Counted from the stretch's first letter, positions 17,767 to 26,917 are shown. The stretch is DNA of 64,000 nt from Actinomadura darangshiensis (GCF_004349235.1 NZ_SMKY01000005.1:22619-86618), one strand, 5' to 3'. A program made the numbers and translations. The notes: generated from the sequence alone by a model not told the origin.

Positions 17767-18501
17767 ATGACGAACACGACGCAGACCCTCACCCGACCCG
17801 ACGTCCCCGTCCACGCCGGCCCGCCGAAGCTCTCCCGCATGGAGCTGCGCGCCGCGCAGATCGAGACGCTCGAAAGCCCGCGGCTGAAGTACGGCCTGCT
17901 CGCCCGGATGCTGTTCAAGCAGATGGACCTGGTCTACGGCCGCGAGCGCACGCTGGTGAAGTTCACGATGCTGGAGTTCATCGCCCGCGTCCCCTACCAG
18001 GCGTGGGAGCGGATGGGCTACCTGTCGCTGTCCCGGAACCGGCGTCGCTCGGCGCTCGCCAAACGCGTGTACGAGCGGATCGCCGAGACCCGTGAGGAGC
18101 AGGACAACGAGCAGTGGCACCTGCTGATCCTCCAGGACCTCGTCCAGCGGGACGGCCTGAGGCAGTCGTTCGTGCTGCACCGGCTGGCGCCGTGGCTCGT
18201 GGCGTTCTTCTACTACCACGTGTCGTGGCTGCTGTTCCTGGTGCGGCCCGAGCTGAGCTACCGGCTCAACGCCGACTTCGAGGACCACGCCGAGCACGAG
18301 TACATGTCCTACGTCGCCGAGCACCCCGAGCTGGAGCACGTCCCGGCGCCCGCCACGTACGCCGCCGAGTACGGCCGGTACGACACGGTCGCCGACCTGC
18401 TCCGCCAGATCGGCCACGACGAGCGGGCCCACAAGCTCGACAGCCTGGTCAACATGCGGCACCCGCGCTTCCAGGACGCGCCTATGACAGCTCGTCGATG
18501 A
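17767..18501 (+). CDS. alternative oxidase-like diiron protein
   Basis: This 244-residue protein matches the alternative oxidase (AOX) pattern, a membrane-bound quinol oxidase that reduces oxygen without proton pumping. All six expected diiron ligands can be placed: Glu 70 (MLEFIARVPYQAW), Glu 115 and His 118 (DNEQWH), Glu 172 (NADFEDHAEHEY), Glu 219 and His 222 (HDERAH). Tyr 179, seven residues after Glu 172, matches the catalytic tyrosine position. A hydrophobic helix at about 140-160 (APWLVAFFYYHVSWLLFLV) fits a monotopic membrane protein. It overlaps the convergent MarR gene by 20 bp. A related diiron hydroxylase is the alternative reading. Confidence 0.75.
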   Translation: MTNTTQTLTRPDVPVHAGPPKLSRMELRAAQIETLESPRLKYGLLARMLFKQMDLVYGRERTLVKFTMLEFIARVPYQAWERMGYLSLSRNRRRSALAKRVYERIAETREEQDNEQWHLLILQDLVQRDGLRQSFVLHRLAPWLVAFFYYHVSWLLFLVRPELSYRLNADFEDHAEHEYMSYVAEHPELEHVPAPATYAAEYGRYDTVADLLRQIGHDERAHKLDSLVNMRHPRFQDAPMTARR

Positions 18502-18892
18502 TCTTCTCCAGGGCGCTGCCCAGGTGGCGCCGCTCCTCCTCCGTCAGCGCGGCGGTGACTCGCTCCTCCAGTCGCCGCCGCGCCTTCCTGATCGGTGCCT
18601 CCGCGCGGCGCGCCCGGTCGGTGAGGTAGAGCCGGACGAGCCGCGCGTCGGCCGGGTCCCGCCGCCGGACGACCAGGCCCGCGGTCTCCATCCGGGTGGC
18701 GGTGTTGACGATCGTCGGAGTGGTCAGCCCGAGCCGCGCGGCCAGTTCGCCCGGCGCCAGGCCGTCCTCCTCCCAGAGGACCTCCAGCACGAGGTTCTGC
18801 CCGACGCGCACGCCGTGCTCGCTCATCGCCGCGTCGGTCTCCGCCCGCAGCAGCTTGTGCGCTCGCGTGAACAGCCTCAGCAGGTCTTCCAT
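18482..18892 (-). CDS. MarR-family transcriptional regulator
   Basis: A 136-residue regulator with the MarR winged helix ([31 protein letters not shown], about 50-80) and the wing [13 protein letters not shown]. It is divergent from the SDR gene at 18973, and two similar half-sites lie in the 80 bp between them, so auto-regulation together with control of that SDR is the simplest reading. Its 3' end overlaps the oxidase gene by 20 bp. Confidence 0.9.
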   Translation of the reverse strand: MEDLLRLFTRAHKLLRAETDAAMSEHGVRVGQNLVLEVLWEEDGLAPGELAARLGLTTPTIVNTATRMETAGLVVRRRDPADARLVRLYLTDRARRAEAPIRKARRRLEERVTAALTEEERRHLGSALEKIIDELS

Positions 18893-18906
18893 CCGGAAAT
18901 CCTACA

Positions 18907-18963
18907 AATCGTTTGCATGCTAGCGATGTGCCGCCCTACGCTCTCAATAGCGTGCTAACGATT
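18907..18963. promoter_or_regulatory. paired operator sites between marR gene and SDR gene
   Basis: Two 16-bp elements face each other: AATCGTTTGCATGCTA at 18907-18922 and TAGCGTGCTAACGATT at 18948-18963, matching as inverted copies at 14 of 16 positions. The first is also part of a 20-bp near-palindrome (18908-18927) centred on GCATGC. They fill the divergent promoter region and are the likely binding sites of the MarR protein encoded alongside. Confidence 0.65.
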
Positions 18964-18972
18964 GGAGACGGC

Positions 18973-19893
18973 ATGATCCTCGTCACCGGCGGCCTCGGCT
19001 TCATCGGCTCCCACGTCGCGCAGGCGCTTCTCGATCTCGGCGAGGAATGCGTTCTGACCCGGCACCGCAGCGGCCCGCCGCCCGCCTTCCTCCGTCCCGC
19101 CGGACGCGTCGCCGTCGAGCCGCTGGACATGACCGACCGGGACGCGTTCCTCGGCCTCGGCGACCGGCATCCGATCACCGGGATCGTCCATCTCGCCGGC
19201 GTCGGCCTCGGCGCGCTCGACCCGATCGACGAGCTGCGCGCCAACACGTCCGGCCTGCTCAACGCGCTGCAAGCCGCCCGCGACTGGGGCGTCGGCCGCA
19301 TCTGCGTCGCCAGCACGATCGGCGTGTACGGGGGCGTCCGGGAGAATCCGCTGCGGGAGGACGCGCCGCTCCCGCCGGGGACGCCGCACACGATCCCGGC
19401 GTTCAAGCGGGCCGCGGAGGAGCTGACGTCCGTCGTGTCGGGCGAGACGGCCGTCATCCTGCGGATCGGCGCGATCTGGGGGCCGCTCGGCCGCCCGTCC
19501 TCCCCGTTCTTCGCGATCCCGGGCCTGGTGAACGCGGCCGTCCGCGGCGAGCCGTGCACCGCGTACGCCGGCGACGGCATCGACGCCCTCTACGCGCGGG
19601 ACTGCGGCCGCGCCATCGCGCTCCTCCAGACGACGGAGAAGGTGCACCACGGCATCTACAACATCGGCTCCGGACACGCCACGACGAACGCGGAGGTCGC
19701 CGCGGCCGTCGAGAAGGTCGTCCCGGACGCCGCGATCGAGCTGGCCGACGGCCGCTCGCCGGACGCACCGGACGAGAACCTCGTCCTCGACACGTCCCGC
19801 CTCCACGGCGACACCGGATTCACCCTCGCCTACGACATCGAGGCCGCCGTGGCCGACCACGTGGCCTGGCTGCGCCGAAGTCAGGCATCCTGA
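18973..19893 (+). CDS. NAD-dependent epimerase/dehydratase family (extended SDR)
   Basis: A 306-residue Rossmann protein starting [14 protein letters not shown], with GxxGxxG at 6-12 and the extended-SDR blocks [10 protein letters not shown] and [14 protein letters not shown]. The start ATG at 18973 has TTGGAG upstream. At the catalytic YxxxK position the sequence is I-P-A-F-K: the Tyr is absent, so normal sugar epimerase chemistry is doubtful and an atypical reductase or binding role is possible. Regulation by the divergent MarR protein is suggested by the operators between them. Confidence 0.8.
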   Translation: MILVTGGLGFIGSHVAQALLDLGEECVLTRHRSGPPPAFLRPAGRVAVEPLDMTDRDAFLGLGDRHPITGIVHLAGVGLGALDPIDELRANTSGLLNALQAARDWGVGRICVASTIGVYGGVRENPLREDAPLPPGTPHTIPAFKRAAEELTSVVSGETAVILRIGAIWGPLGRPSSPFFAIPGLVNAAVRGEPCTAYAGDGIDALYARDCGRAIALLQTTEKVHHGIYNIGSGHATTNAEVAAAVEKVVPDAAIELADGRSPDAPDENLVLDTSRLHGDTGFTLAYDIEAAVADHVAWLRRSQAS

Positions 19894-19930
19894 CCCGCGC
19901 TCGGCTCGGACGCGGCCTGGCCGATCGGCG

Positions 19931-21298
19931 TCATGACAGAGCGATGCCGCTGCCGATGCCGAGCGCCAGCGAGCACAGAGCGGCGGTGACGGCGACGGCC
20001 GATGCACCCCGCGCCGGAGGCGACGGGACGGACGGCCGCCGGAACAGCGGGACGATCCAGCGCAGGTAGTAGAAGACGCTCGCGGCGGTGTTGACGGCGG
20101 CGACCACGGCCAGCCAGGCGTAGTGGCCGTCCAGCGCCGCGCCGAACATCAGGACCTTGCCGACGAACACGGCGGTCGGCGGCGTCCCGATGAAGCCGAG
20201 CAGGCAGACGACGAGCGAGAGGCCCACGAGCGGGGAACCGCGGAGCAGTCCCGCGTACTCGGCCAGGTCGTCGCGGCCGGTGGCGACGACGACGGCGAAC
20301 GCGCCCAGGTTCGTGACCGCGTAGGCGGCGACGTAGTAGAGGACCGCCGGCTGGGCCAGGTCCGTCCGGCCCGCCATCGCGACCGGCACGAGGAGGTAGC
20401 CCGCCTGGCTGACGGTCGAGTACGCCAGCAGCCGGCGGACGTTGTCCTGCCCGAACGCGGCGAGGTTGCCGAGCGTCATCGTCGCCGCCGCGACGACGGC
20501 GAGGAGGGCGGGCCAGGCGTCCGGCAGCGTCTCGGCGCCGAACCGGTAGAGGGCGGCGAACGCGCCGATCTTCGGGACGGTCGTGACGTAGGCGGCGATG
20601 GCGGGCGGCGCGCCCTCGGCCACGTCCGGTACCCAGAAGTGGCCGGGGACGGCGCCCGCCTTGAACAGCAGTCCGGCGAGCAGCGCGACGACGCCGGCCG
20701 CGACCGCCGCCTGGGGCGCGTCCGCCAGCCCTACACGGAGCACCGGATAGGCCGTGCCGCGTCCGATGCCGGACAGCAGCGTGACACCGGCGAGCATGAG
20801 CACGCCGAGCAGCGCCCCCATCAGGTAGTACTTCAGCGCGGCCTCGGTTCCGGGGGCGTCCTTGCCGAACCCGGCGAGCGCGTAGGCGGGGATGCTCGCC
20901 AGCAGGTATGCGGCGACGAGGACCAGCAGGTCGGACGTGGCGCCGAGCACGACCGTCCCGAGCGCCGACAGGAGGATCAGCACGTAGTGCTCGGTCTCCC
21001 GCGGATGGTCGCGCACCTGCCCGCGGGCCAGCGCGACGACCGCCAGCGTCGAGCCGAGCACGGTGATCCGGGTGACGTGCGTGACCGGGTCGACGGCGAA
21101 GGCGTCGAACGCCATCAGGTCGGCGCGGGTCGCCGCGACACCGGCGGCGGCGAGGCCCGCGACGAGCCCGGCCGCGCAGACCACCGCGACCTGCCATTGC
21201 CGGCGCCGGGGCAGGAACAGCCCGCCGGCCAGCCCGAGGACGGCGGCGATGAGCACGCACAGCTCGGGGGCGAGGTCGGCGGGGTTCTCGTTCATCAC
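19931..21298 (-). CDS. nuoN: NADH-quinone oxidoreductase subunit N-like
   Basis: A 455-residue antiporter-like subunit of the complex I membrane arm, with about 14 hydrophobic segments. Conserved blocks are GLLFKAGAVPGHFWVPDVAEGAPP (the lysine and proton-channel region) and LLAYSTVSQAGYLLV. It overlaps nuoM by 4 bp and is the last gene of the cluster. It is converging with the SDR gene. Function as a proton-translocating subunit is known for the family; here it depends on the unusual partner set. Confidence 0.9.
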   Translation of the reverse strand: MMNENPADLAPELCVLIAAVLGLAGGLFLPRRRQWQVAVVCAAGLVAGLAAAGVAATRADLMAFDAFAVDPVTHVTRITVLGSTLAVVALARGQVRDHPRETEHYVLILLSALGTVVLGATSDLLVLVAAYLLASIPAYALAGFGKDAPGTEAALKYYLMGALLGVLMLAGVTLLSGIGRGTAYPVLRVGLADAPQAAVAAGVVALLAGLLFKAGAVPGHFWVPDVAEGAPPAIAAYVTTVPKIGAFAALYRFGAETLPDAWPALLAVVAAATMTLGNLAAFGQDNVRRLLAYSTVSQAGYLLVPVAMAGRTDLAQPAVLYYVAAYAVTNLGAFAVVVATGRDDLAEYAGLLRGSPLVGLSLVVCLLGFIGTPPTAVFVGKVLMFGAALDGHYAWLAVVAAVNTAASVFYYLRWIVPLFRRPSVPSPPARGASAVAVTAALCSLALGIGSGIALS

Positions 21299-22776
21299 CG
21301 TCCCACCAGCGCGACGACGGCCGCCGACAGCGGCTCGATCGTGTCCAGCAGGACGCGGGGCACGACGCCGATGAGCAGCGACAGCGCCAGCAGCGGGACG
21401 AGCGCCGCCAGTTCGGGTCGCCGCACCTCGCTCACCCGCGCGGTCAGCTCGCCCGGCGGCCCGAGGACGGCCCGGTGCAGAACGCGCAGGAAGAGCGCGG
21501 CCGTGATCAGGATGCCGAGGACGGCCAGGGCGCCGGTGACCGCCGTCGCCGCCGTGCCGGTTCCGATCGTTCCGGCGAAGATCTGGAACTCGGCGATGAA
21601 CCCTGAGAGCCCCGGCAGCCCGAGCGAGGCGAACGCCGCGATCCCGATCAGCCAGGCGAGGACGGGAGCGTTGTGCGCGATGCCGCCGAACCGTCCGAGG
21701 TCATAGGTTCCGGCCCGGTCGTCCAGCACCCCGCACAGCAGGAACAGCGCGCCGGTGACCAGGCCGTGGCTGACCATCTGCGTGACGGCGCCGGTCACCG
21801 CGAGCCGCCGCGCGCCTGCGTCGCCGGACGCGTACCCGGCCGCACCCAGCGCCAGCAGGATGTACCCCATGTGGTTGACGGACGTGTAGGCGACGAGCCG
21901 CTTGACGTTGTCCTGCGCCAGCGCGACCAGCGCCCCGTACAGGACGCTGACCAGCCCGACGATCAGCATGACGAGCGCGTAGCGGCGCCAGGCGTCCGGC
22001 AGCATCGGCATCGCGATCCGGACGAACCCGTACGTGCCCATCTTCAGCATGACCCCGGCGAGGATCGCCGACCCGGCGGCGGGAGCGTCGGTGTGCGCGG
22101 GCGGCAGCCACGTGTGGAACGGGACGACGGGCGTCTTGATCCCGAGCCCGATCCCGATGGCGAGGAGCGTCAGCCCGCCCAGGCCGCCGTGCAGCGGAGG
22201 CGTGCGGGTCAGCTCCACCATGTCGAACGTGTTGGGGTCGGCGCCCAGGTAGAGGCCGATGAATCCGAGCAGCAGGACGAGCGACCCCAGGAACGTGTAC
22301 AGGAAGAACTTCAGTGCCGACCGCGACCGGTCGCCGTGCCCCCACAGCAGGATCACGAAGTACATGCCGACGATCGACAGGTCGAAGAACACGAAGAACA
22401 GCAGGAGGTCGAGGGCCGCGAACAGGCCCAGGCACACCGTCTCCAGGAAGAGGAACAGGATCGCGAACGCCCGCACGCGATGCGTCCGCCGCAGCGAGTA
22501 CACGGCGCACGCGGCGAACAGGACGGCGGTCAGGGCGAGCAGCGGCAGCGACAGGCCGTCCACCCCGACGTGGTAGCCGGCCCGGACGGACGGGATCCAC
22601 CGCACGTTCGTCTCGAACGAGACCCCGCCGCCCGTGCCGTGCCCGACCCACATGGCCGCGACCAGCGCGAGGTCGAGGACGGCGGCGCCGATCCACGTCC
22701 AGGCCACCGCGCGCCCCGGGACGGCCGGCAGCGCGCACGCCACCGCCAGCGGCAGGAAGATCACCAAGGCCAGCAT
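21295..22776 (-). CDS. nuoM: NADH-quinone oxidoreductase subunit M-like
   Basis: A 493-residue antiporter-like membrane subunit. The signature GIKTPVVPFHTWLPPAHTDAPAAGS and the block KRLVAYTSVNHMGYILLALG are typical of NuoM, with the lysine and glutamate residues of the half-channels in place. It starts 4 bp after the nuoL stop and overlaps nuoN by 4 bp. The spacing suggests coupled translation through nuoL-nuoM-nuoN. Confidence 0.93.
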   Translation of the reverse strand: MLALVIFLPLAVACALPAVPGRAVAWTWIGAAVLDLALVAAMWVGHGTGGGVSFETNVRWIPSVRAGYHVGVDGLSLPLLALTAVLFAACAVYSLRRTHRVRAFAILFLFLETVCLGLFAALDLLLFFVFFDLSIVGMYFVILLWGHGDRSRSALKFFLYTFLGSLVLLLGFIGLYLGADPNTFDMVELTRTPPLHGGLGGLTLLAIGIGLGIKTPVVPFHTWLPPAHTDAPAAGSAILAGVMLKMGTYGFVRIAMPMLPDAWRRYALVMLIVGLVSVLYGALVALAQDNVKRLVAYTSVNHMGYILLALGAAGYASGDAGARRLAVTGAVTQMVSHGLVTGALFLLCGVLDDRAGTYDLGRFGGIAHNAPVLAWLIGIAAFASLGLPGLSGFIAEFQIFAGTIGTGTAATAVTGALAVLGILITAALFLRVLHRAVLGPPGELTARVSEVRRPELAALVPLLALSLLIGVVPRVLLDTIEPLSAAVVALVGR

Positions 22777-22780
22777 CGGT

Positions 22781-24391
22781 TCACCCGGCCAGGAGGGCGA
22801 CGAGGACGAGGACCGCGAGCACCACCGCGGCCTGGGCGTAGTACATGTGGACCTGCCCCGTCTGCGGGCGGCGTGCCAGCGCGGCCAGCCACCGGGCGCT
22901 CCGCCCGACCGCGTCGACGAGGCCGTCCACGCGCAACTCGACGCGGCGCCCGGTGAGGCCCGCCGCCCAGCGCCCGCCCCGGACGATTCCGCGCACCGCC
23001 CCGTCCACGACCTGGTCGTCGAACCGGGCCAGTGCCCGCGCGAGCGCGAACACCGGGCGGACCGCGACGGCCAGCGCGACCCGCTCCGACCAGAGCCAGT
23101 TCACCGCCCACGCGGGCTCCGGAACCCGCCGGACGCCCGCGACCGCCGCCACCGTGACCACCGCCAGCACACCGGACAGGGCAGCGACCCGCACATCGGA
23201 CTTCTCGGGCACCCCGAGCACCCGCCCCCAGGCACCCGCCAGCGCGGGAATCCCGAGCACGACGGCACCGAGAGCCAGCACGGCCAACGGCACCGACTCC
23301 AGGAGGGGCACCCGGAACGCGCCGCCCTCGGCCGGGCGGAACACGGCGAGCAACGCCTTCGCGGCGTAGGCGGCCGACAGGACGGAGGCGGCGAGCCCGA
23401 CCGCGAGCAGGCCGCCGCCGGCGTCCGCGAGCACCTCGTCCTTCGTCGCCCACAACGACAGCGGCGGGACGCCGGCCAGCGCGAGCGCCCCCGCACCGAA
23501 CGCCGCCCCGACCGGCCGGTGGCGGCGGGCGGCCCCCCGCAGCTCGCCGAGCCGCTGCGTCCCGAGCACGCTCAGCCACACACCGGCGCAGAGGAACAGG
23601 AGGCTCTTCACCGCGGCGTGCGCGACGAGGTGCGCCGTCCCGCCGGCCACCGAGCCGAGCCCGGCCGCCAGCACCATGAAGCCGATCTGCGCGCAGGTGG
23701 ACGCGGCAAGGAGCTGCTTGAGATCGCGCTGCGCCAACGCGACGGCGCCCAAGACCAACGCGGTCAGAGCCCCCACCCAGCTCACCAAGGTGTCCGCCCA
23801 CCCGGTCGCCGCCAGCAACGGGTGGAGCCGCAGCAGCAGATACGCACCGGCGGCGACCATCGTCGCCGAGTGCAGCAGCGCCGACACAGGGCTCGGCCCC
23901 GCCATCGCGCGCGACAGCCAGAACGAGAACGGCAGTTGCGCCGACTTCCCCAGCGCGGAGACCACGACACCGGCCGCGACGAGATCCCGCCAAGGCGCTT
24001 CGGCCGCGGCCAGATCGTCGAGCCGCAGCGAGTGGGCTCCCGCGACGGCGAACCCCGCCGCCATGTAGAGCCCCAGGTCGGCGGCCCGGGTCGTCAGGAA
24101 CGCGACGTCCGCCGACCGCACCCGCTCGGCGTCCGGCCACAGGTAGCCGATGAGCGCGTACGACATCGCGCCCATGACCTCCCAGCCCATCAGCAGCAGC
24201 ACCAGATCCGCCGCGGTGACGGTGACGGCCATGGCCGCCGCGAAGACCAGCATCAGCACGTAGAACCGGGCGCCGAACTTCTCCCCGGCCGCGTGGACGA
24301 GCACCGCCACCAGGACGACGGCCAGCGTCGCCAGCAGGACGGCGGACAGCCCGTCCACCGCCAGTCCGCCCGGCCATCCCGGCAGCATCAT
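22781..24391 (-). CDS. nuoL: NADH-quinone oxidoreductase subunit L-like
   Basis: A 536-residue membrane subunit, shorter than the usual 600 or more. It has the NuoL blocks GWEVMGAMSYALIG, GKSAQLPFSFWLSRAMAGP (the site where most family members read HTWLPDAM) and PVSALLHSATMVAAGAYLL, and a C-terminal hydrophobic helix at about 515-535. The ATG at 24391 overlaps the nuoK stop (4 bp). The N-terminus begins directly in front of the first span, so one N-terminal helix is probably missing relative to classical NuoL. Confidence 0.9.
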   Translation of the reverse strand: MMLPGWPGGLAVDGLSAVLLATLAVVLVAVLVHAAGEKFGARFYVLMLVFAAAMAVTVTAADLVLLLMGWEVMGAMSYALIGYLWPDAERVRSADVAFLTTRAADLGLYMAAGFAVAGAHSLRLDDLAAAEAPWRDLVAAGVVVSALGKSAQLPFSFWLSRAMAGPSPVSALLHSATMVAAGAYLLLRLHPLLAATGWADTLVSWVGALTALVLGAVALAQRDLKQLLAASTCAQIGFMVLAAGLGSVAGGTAHLVAHAAVKSLLFLCAGVWLSVLGTQRLGELRGAARRHRPVGAAFGAGALALAGVPPLSLWATKDEVLADAGGGLLAVGLAASVLSAAYAAKALLAVFRPAEGGAFRVPLLESVPLAVLALGAVVLGIPALAGAWGRVLGVPEKSDVRVAALSGVLAVVTVAAVAGVRRVPEPAWAVNWLWSERVALAVAVRPVFALARALARFDDQVVDGAVRGIVRGGRWAAGLTGRRVELRVDGLVDAVGRSARWLAALARRPQTGQVHMYYAQAAVVLAVLVLVALLAG

Positions 24392-24693
24392 CCGCGTAGA
24401 TCTCCGGCATCGTCGGTCATGTCCACGTCACGGGCCCGGAACAGCGCGGTGACGACGGCGAACCCCATCGCCATCTCCAGCGCCATCACGGTGATCGCGA
24501 CGAGCACCAGGACCTGCCCGTCCGCCGTGCCGGGCGACACCCAGAACCAGAACCCGGCCCCGGCGGCCACCACACCGTTGATCATGAGTTCGAGGCCCAT
24601 CATGAGCATCACGATCGACTGCTGCGACAGCGCCCCGAACAGCCCGACGCAGAACAGCGCGGCGGCGAGCAGCAGGAACGTCTCCAGGGTCAT
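24388..24693 (-). CDS. nuoK: NADH-quinone oxidoreductase subunit K-like
   Basis: A 101-residue, three-span subunit of the complex I membrane arm. Both glutamates that matter for proton movement are visible in the second and third helices: MMGLELMING and VMALEMAMGF. The ATG at 24693 overlaps the nuoJ stop (ATGA), and the gene overlaps nuoL by 4 bp. The C-terminal tail is acidic (DVDMTDDAGD). Confidence 0.92.
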   Translation of the reverse strand: MTLETFLLLAAALFCVGLFGALSQQSIVMLMMGLELMINGVVAAGAGFWFWVSPGTADGQVLVLVAITVMALEMAMGFAVVTALFRARDVDMTDDAGDLRG

Positions 24694-25202
24694 GGCGCAC
24701 CGTCCCGGTCGTAGCGTCCCCGGTGCGTGGCCAGCACCACCGTGGCGATCATGGTGGCCAGGATCGCGATGCCGATCACCATCATGACCAGCATCTTCGG
24801 CCCCATGACCGACTCCCCCAGGGCGAGCGTCGGATCGCGCGGCGGGCGCCCCGCGCGCTCCGGCCACGGGACGGTGAAGATCCCGGCGGCGAGCACGACG
24901 AACGCGCCGCCCGAGATCGCGAGCGCGCCCCGCGTGTTGTGCAGCATCGTCATCGGCATCAGCCCGGCCGGGTTCATCATGTACATGACCATGAAGACCG
25001 CCATCACCAGCATCTCCATGATCATCATGAGGATGACCAGCACGCCGAGGTAGTGCAGGTCGATCAGCAGCAGCTCGGCGCCCACGCACAGGAACGACGC
25101 CAGCAGCGCGAACGTCGCCCGCGCCATCGAGTCCACGACGAACACGGCGACGCCGGACGCGACGGCGGCGACGGCGAGCACCCAGAACGCGACGTCCTCC
25201 AC
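24690..25202 (-). CDS. nuoJ: NADH-quinone oxidoreductase subunit J-like
   Basis: A 170-residue membrane subunit starting at GTG 25202. Helix 1-3 resemble NuoJ (FWVLAVAAVASGVAVFVV...LHYLGVLVILMMIMEML), but the usual Q-x-x-x-Y-x-G-A-I block of helix 3 is replaced by an unusually methionine-rich run at about 57-87 (VMYMMNPAGLMPMTML). The start is 10 bp from the nuoH stop. The divergence fits the second-type nuo clusters of actinomycetes rather than canonical complex I. Confidence 0.87.
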   Translation of the reverse strand: MEDVAFWVLAVAAVASGVAVFVVDSMARATFALLASFLCVGAELLLIDLHYLGVLVILMMIMEMLVMAVFMVMYMMNPAGLMPMTMLHNTRGALAISGGAFVVLAAGIFTVPWPERAGRPPRDPTLALGESVMGPKMLVMMVIGIAILATMIATVVLATHRGRYDRDGAP

Positions 25203-25212
25203 GACCGCCTCC

Positions 25213-26076
25213 TCACACGACGACGATTGCCACGACGAGCATCTGCAGGACCGTGGCGGGGATCAGGACCGTCCACGCCACGGTCATGGCGCGGTCCATG
25301 CGCAGGACCGGGAACCGCCGCCGCGTCCACACCAGCAGTGCCAGGACGGCGCACGTCTTCACCGGCGACCACAGCCAGGCGGGCAGCCACGGCCCCGCCC
25401 CGCCGCCGAGGAACAGCGGGACGGCGACGGCCGCCGCCACGGTCAGCAGCCCGTACCGTCCCGCCAGGAAGACGAGCCGGTCGGGCCCGGACAGCTCGGC
25501 CAGGACTCCCCCGGCCGCGTCACCGCCCACCGGATGGCCGAACGGTCCCCAGAACGCCATCGCCAGCGCCGAGACGAGGTAGACGGCGAACGCGGCCGGC
25601 ATCCACACCGCGAACCACAGCCCGCCCTGCGCCTCCCCGATGATCCGCAGGTCGAGCGAGTGCGCGGCGAGCGCGGCGGTGATGAGCGCGAACATGTGCG
25701 GCAGCTCGTACGCGAGCCCCTGCGCGAGGAACCGGTAGCCGCCGACCAGCCCGAACGCCGAGTTGACGCCCCACCCGGCGAGCCACACCGCCCCCCAGGC
25801 GACGACCTCCATCGCGTTGAACCACACGACGCCGACGCCGGAGCCGACCGCCGCCCGGTCACCGAACGGCACGACGAGGGCCGCCAGCGCCGCCGCGAGC
25901 GGCAACGACACGACCCCGATCCTCGTCAGCAGCACATCGGCCCTGGCCGTGCGGCGCCGCTGCAGCGTCAGCAGCCGTGCGGCCTCCTGGAACGGCTCGG
26001 CGGGACGTCCCGCGAACGCGCCGTTCAGCGAGGCCGCGGCGACGGCCAGCATCCCGAGGACGACGACCTCAACCAT
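25213..26076 (-). CDS. nuoH: NADH-quinone oxidoreductase subunit H-like, short form
   Basis: A 287-residue subunit with about eight spans, shorter than usual (320 or more). NuoH is the link between quinone site and proton channels. GWGVNSAFGLVGGYRFLAQGLAYELPHM corresponds to the conserved GWxSNSKY...RxxAQxxSYE block, and LAELSGPDRLVFLAGRY to the EYSG region. The acidic quinone-chamber loop found in canonical NuoH (D-L-P-E-A-E-S-E) is replaced by HPVGGDAAGGV, so quinone handling may differ. It overlaps the preceding gene by 8 bp. Confidence 0.87.
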   Translation of the reverse strand: MVEVVVLGMLAVAAASLNGAFAGRPAEPFQEAARLLTLQRRRTARADVLLTRIGVVSLPLAAALAALVVPFGDRAAVGSGVGVVWFNAMEVVAWGAVWLAGWGVNSAFGLVGGYRFLAQGLAYELPHMFALITAALAAHSLDLRIIGEAQGGLWFAVWMPAAFAVYLVSALAMAFWGPFGHPVGGDAAGGVLAELSGPDRLVFLAGRYGLLTVAAAVAVPLFLGGGAGPWLPAWLWSPVKTCAVLALLVWTRRRFPVLRMDRAMTVAWTVLIPATVLQMLVVAIVVV

Positions 26077-26917
26077 CGCGGCCAGCCCCGAGGTCCGGAT
26101 CGAGGCTCGCCACGATCAACCGGGCCTGTCCCAGCTCCGCGCCTTCGAGCAGCGACGGCAGCGTGGCGAGCGGCTCGCTGCGAGGGGCCTGTCCGCGGGC
26201 CGGATCGAGGTCGCGCAGCCACCCGTCCAGCCGCTCCTGGACATCGCCGACGCCACGCATCATCCAACGCAGCGCCCGCGACCACCTGACCCTCCGGGCG
26301 AACGACGCGAGCCGAGGCGCCAGCACCTCATCGTCCGCACCCGACAGGGCCTCGTCCCGAAGTACGGCGGCCCGCTCGGCGGCGGCCTCCCACCCCGCGA
26401 CGTGCAGGAACCGCGAGAGGCTGTCGAGGCGGGACGCGGCCCGCCGCCCCTCGGTCCAGAACGTCCCGTCCCCGGTGTCGACGGCGGTGACCTCGGCCGC
26501 CTGGACGACGTCGCCCTGCAACGTCAGGTCGACCCGTAACCCGGCGGGCCAGTGCGACAGGACGGGCCCGAGCGGCACATGCAGGACGTCCAGCCGCAGC
26601 CCGTCCCGGTCGTCCGCGCGGTCGGCCATGTCCGCGTCCAGTTCCAGAGCGGGCCGGGAGCCGCCGGTCACGCCGTCCAGATCACGAGCGGAGGCGCGCA
26701 CGCGCGGCTCCGGCATGTCGCGCCACACCACGTCGATGGCCTCCGCCAGCGCGGCGCCCGGATTCCCGCACACCACGAGCATCCCCGTCTCCGCGGGCGA
26801 GAGGGCGGGCCGCCACCGGCGCCGCCGCATCTGCGCCTCGACCGCGAGCCGGTCACGCGTCCCGTCCGCCGCCGAGACGACGAACGGGCGCTGCGCCGCG
26901 AACCGTCTCAGGCCCAC
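26069..26917 (-). CDS. NuoB/NuoD-like hybrid protein of the orphan nuo cluster
   Basis: A 282-residue protein placed where nuoB-C-D would stand. The start GTG 26917 has GGGAGGGGG upstream and overlaps nuoA by 10 bp. Residues about 37-75 (RRWRPALSPAETGMLVVCGNPGAALAEAIDVVWRDMPEP) resemble the second half of NuoB, but none of the four cluster-binding cysteines is present. Residues about 113-140 (GPVLSHWPAGLRVDLTLQGDVV) resemble the start of NuoD. The rest is charged and helical. It is probably a peripheral subunit without iron-sulfur cluster N2; comparison with NuoB/NuoD is by eye. Confidence 0.7.
   Translation of the reverse strand: MGLRRFAAQRPFVVSAADGTRDRLAVEAQMRRRRWRPALSPAETGMLVVCGNPGAALAEAIDVVWRDMPEPRVRASARDLDGVTGGSRPALELDADMADRADDRDGLRLDVLHVPLGPVLSHWPAGLRVDLTLQGDVVQAAEVTAVDTGDGTFWTEGRRAASRLDSLSRFLHVAGWEAAAERAAVLRDEALSGADDEVLAPRLASFARRVRWSRALRWMMRGVGDVQERLDGWLRDLDPARGQAPRSEPLATLPSLLEGAELGQARLIVASLDPDLGAGRDG

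Noticed and set aside
22634..24787. 717-codon open frame antisense to nuoL-nuoK
   Set aside because: Composition (R, P, H, Q, G runs) is that of a shadow frame, and both nuo genes are certain.
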